From: Cristatella mucedo | Taxonomy: Eukaryota; Bryozoa; Phylactolaemata; Cristatellidae | Length of the DNA: 64,000 nucleotides | NCBI GenBank assembly: GCA_009760855.2 | Contig: WPIO01000088.1 | Location: 1,399,501 to 1,463,500, forward strand | Reading direction: 5' to 3' | Shown here: in pieces, positions 61,279 through 64,000 of the stretch | Layout of the letters: every line of letters starts with the position of its first letter | Position numbering within the stretch: the stretch's first letter is position 1 | Program-made: the position numbers and the translations under genes | The notes under the pieces: generated by a model | The model's input: the letters and a program-made list of their open reading frames with translations, nothing else | Databases searched by the model: none | Told to the model about the DNA's origin: nothing

Positions 61279-62760
61279 TAAGTTCCAGTCTGGCTTTAGA
61301 GCTAATCACTCCACAGAGTCAGCATTGCTTCGGGTATACAACGACCTACTTAGGAATGCAGACATGGGTAGAGTGTCTCTTCTTGTTTTGCTCGATCTTT
61401 CGGCAGCTTTTGATACCATCGATCACAAAGTACTTCTAGAGCGCCTCTCATCTCGCCTGGGCATCACTGGCACTGCTCTGCAGTGGTTCAGGTCCTATCT
61501 CAGTGGGAGACTCCAGAGTGTTGACGTGAATGGACAAAGATCATCTGAAGTACCTCTAAAATATGGAGTACCTCAGGGCTCTGTGCTAGGTCCGGTCCTT
61601 TTCACCGTTTATACTCTCCCTCTCGCTGATGTGATTGCCAAGCACAATCTAGGCTTTCACTTCTATGCGGATGACACTAAGTTGTACCTTTGCTTTGATC
61701 CCTCCCAGCCTTCGAGCACCTCAAATTCTCTCAACTCACTTGCTGCATGCATTGATGACATCCGATCATGGATGGCAGCAAATTTTCTAAAACTAAACGA
61801 TGATAAAACTAACTTACTAGTTATGGGCAAACCTAGTGTTATTCAGAAATTGGAAAGGCTGACTTTCAAAATTGGCTCTGCCAGCATATCTCCAGTTGCA
61901 TCAGCACGAAATCTAGGTGTCATATTCCAAAGCGACCTCTCGTTAGACGACCACATCAGCTCCACAGTCAAATCAGCCTATTTTCAGCTTCTTAACATTG
62001 CTAAAATTAGGGCTTGTTTAGATAAGGATACCACGTCCAAGTTGGTCCATGCATTCGTGACATCTCGTCTCGACTTCTGCAACTCACTGCTTACTGGCCT
62101 ACCAGCATGTGCGATCAGGCGATTGCAGCTGGCGCAAAACTCTGCAGCTAGGCTTGTCTGTCGTGAGCGTTGCAGTTGCCACATTACTCCACTTCTCGCC
62201 GACCTGCACTGGTTACCAGTCAAGCAACGGATTGACTTCAAGGTTTTGTCGCTCACTTTTAGGTCTCTTCAGTCTTTGGCTCCAGCTTATCTCTCAGATC
62301 TACTCCCCCACCAGGCCAAGCATCGTACCACCCGCTTTTCGGAATCTAACAGTCTACAAATATCTCGTACAAGCCTTAAATCCTTTGGAGACCGTGCATT
62401 TAGCTCGTATGCTCCCACAGCCTGGAACTCCCTCCCGACCTGCATCAGAACATCCCCCGACCTGACCACATTTAAAAGAAACTTAAAAACATACCTATTT
62501 AGGACAGCATTTAGTGGGTCCTTGTGATTCGTCCTCGATGTGCTTATGCGTACTGACACTGTTCATGCTGCCACTAACCACATTTGCATGCTGACCCAGT
62601 GCACGTAACCCCTAACCATGTTATTCATTTTGTTTGTTTTTCAAGCATGATTTTACTTACTATTCTATTGCGTATCACTTTGCAGCAAATGTAAAGCGCC
62701 TAGAAAGAGATTAAGTTCTCTGAGGGCGCTTTATCAAGTGCAATATTATTATTATTATAA
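61279..62760 (+). mobile_element. L2/CR1-like LINE, young 5'-truncated copy with an intact RT C-terminal ORF
   Basis: Open frame 61325-62527 (400 codons) without a lesion: LLDLSAAFDTIDHKVLLERL, YGVPQGSVLGPVLFTVYT, FHFYADDTKLYLCF (catalytic YADD), SRLDFCNSLLTGLPACAI, DLHWLPVKQRIDFKVLSLTF, FRTAFSGSL. The complete 3' UTR, hairpin and ATT tail follow. It lacks the endonuclease and the RT N-terminus, so it is not autonomous. It sits inside the minus-strand copy, between TTAATTATG on the left and AATTAAGTTATG on the right. Confidence 0.92.
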
Positions 62761-63590
62761 TTAAGTTATGCATGGCAGCAGCAGATCAATGCAATTATTA
62801 TTATAACGTAGGAGCAGGACAGTGGGAATAGGGTCCAGAGGACTTGTTGTCTTCTTTGATTGAGATACGAACTTTAGGACTAGATCACTAGTCACCTGCT
62901 TAAATGCAGACATTGAGGTGCAGCCAGGAACCGAGGAACAACATTCTAGTGGGGAGGTAGTCATCACAGGGATGGATTCCCTGATCTTGTCTATCTTCTG
63001 CACAAAGAATCGAGAGAAGCGATCGGCTAGATCATCATTAGGATCATCAGGTAAGGAGCTAATCTGGGAACGGTTGAGGAGATGGTTTATTGTCGACATC
63101 AGCATTTTTGGATTGTGCATCTGCGATTCAACAATGTTTTTATAAAAACTAGACTTAGCCTCTGCTAGGATCGATTGGTACGACCTACAGTAGTCTTCAT
63201 ATGCCTGTCGATGGACAGTTAGTCCGTTTTTTTTGTATGCTTTTTCAAGCTTTCGTTTAGTAGACTTGGCTAGTTTAATGTCTGCGGTAAACCATAGGCC
63301 GTCTGGGGGGGGCCCCCCCCCCCCCCCCGCACAGTGCGCTTTGTCAGAGGGGCAAACTCGTCTAGCGTGTCAGCTAGTGTCGTGTTGAAGCTATCTACCA
63401 ATGATGACAGATCGGAGGGAGGATTGAGCAGCAGAGGTGAAGCAGATATTCTCGCATGGACAGCATCGATGTCAAGGGTCTTGAGGTTTCGCGATTCACA
63501 GGTTATTTTAGAGGAGGATGTGGGCACACACTGTAGATTGAATGAGATCTGCATGTGGTCAGATAAGCATGATTTGGTAATAATTGGTGA
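62761..63590 (-). mobile_element. L2/CR1-like LINE, 5' part of the interrupted minus-strand copy
   Basis: On the minus strand: endonuclease end (FNTTLADTLDEFAPLTKRTV), linker (KMLMSTINHLLNRSQISSLP), and RT beginning (TTSPLDPIPTVLLL, CIDLLLPCIT), which would continue at 61278 if the plus-strand insertion were removed. A G8/C17 run at about 63305-63329 and an in-frame AAT expansion near 62798 disturb it. Confidence 0.85.
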
Positions 63591-64000
63591 TGTAGCTAAA
63601 CGATTTGATTCAGAAAAGTGGGTGGTACCATGCTTAGCCTGGTTGGGGAGTAGATCTGAGAGATAGGCTGGAGCCACAGAATGAAGTGACCTAAAAGTGA
63701 GCGACAAAACCTCGAAGTCGATCCGTTGCTTGATTGGTAGCCAGTGCAGGTCGGCGAAAAGTGGTGTGATGTGGCAACTGCGACGCTCACGACAGACAAA
63801 AGATGAAGGATGCCAATGCAGTTTCCGCATCCGCTCACGACGCTGTCCACGGAGTTCGCAAAGGAAAAACCGGCGGTTGGTGTGTCAAAACGCTGAAGAC
63901 AAAGCCCAGTCAGCCCAGTCAGAAGTGGTAGCCAGTGCAGGTCGGCGAGAAGTGGTGTGATGTGGCAACTGCGACGCTCATGACAGACAAGCCTAGCTGC
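63591..64000 (-). mobile_element. Chimeric LINE fragments at the window end
   Basis: On the minus strand: a LINE C-terminal piece at 63920-64000, then the non-LINE segment at about 63785-63910 also found at 16687. Next comes the RT C-terminal region (HITPLFADLHWLPIKQRIDF, AYLSDLLPNQAK), which is fused after SESNRLAT to the endonuclease region of the next element. Confidence 0.75.

Noticed and set aside
63300-63332. G8-C17 run as a structured element
   Set aside because: It interrupts a LINE reading frame at an expected coding position and may be a sequencing or assembly error; not interpretable without reads.

Overview
This window is nuclear DNA from an animal, most likely a non-vertebrate. 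Coding sequence is split into short exons with GT-AG introns. All three clear genes are single-copy animal genes: an actin-related dynactin subunit, an A20/AN1 zinc-finger protein and a MARK/Par-1 kinase. The spaces between exons are full of CT/GA, GT, AT and AGT microsatellites, tRNA-derived SINEs and an L2/CR1-like LINE family. I cannot place the species. No rRNA, bacterial operon, CRISPR array or functional tRNA gene is visible.

Layout. 1-11309 (+): the 3' two thirds of an ACTR10 (Arp11) gene, seven exons, with the 5' end outside the window. 12589-13417 (-): a complete two-exon ZFAND5/6-like gene, followed on its promoter side by a GC-rich island up to about 15650. 15640-30000: a gene-poor block of LINE copies, AT-rich DNA and two further GC-rich islands (23500-24660 and 28120-30400). 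It also holds a 270-bp perfect AGT repeat and a degenerate telomere-like tract. 30555-56740 (+): a 17-exon MARK/Par-1 kinase gene with a phase-consistent 1004-residue reading frame (kinase, UBA-like, long Gly/Ser/Ala linker, KA1). Its 3' UTR runs to a poly(A) signal at 57944. 57970-59720: unassigned DNA with a possible minus-strand coding segment and a 110-bp imperfect palindrome. 59745-64000: nested LINEs in both orientations.

Functionally the three genes are independent: ACTR10 caps the pointed end of the dynactin filament, ZFAND5/6 proteins bind ubiquitin, and MARK/Par-1 controls microtubules and cell polarity. Most of what is unusual lies in the mobile DNA. It includes a SINE family whose tail copies the LINE 3' hairpin, a LINE inserted head-on into another copy of its own family, a pair of LINE copies whose divergence changes abruptly along their length, and a degenerate OTU-protease gene in a MARK intron. 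It also includes a candidate SINE-supplied alternative terminal exon of MARK and a repeated DR1-type motif array. All calls come from reading the sequence and from remembered family motifs; nothing was searched or aligned by computer.
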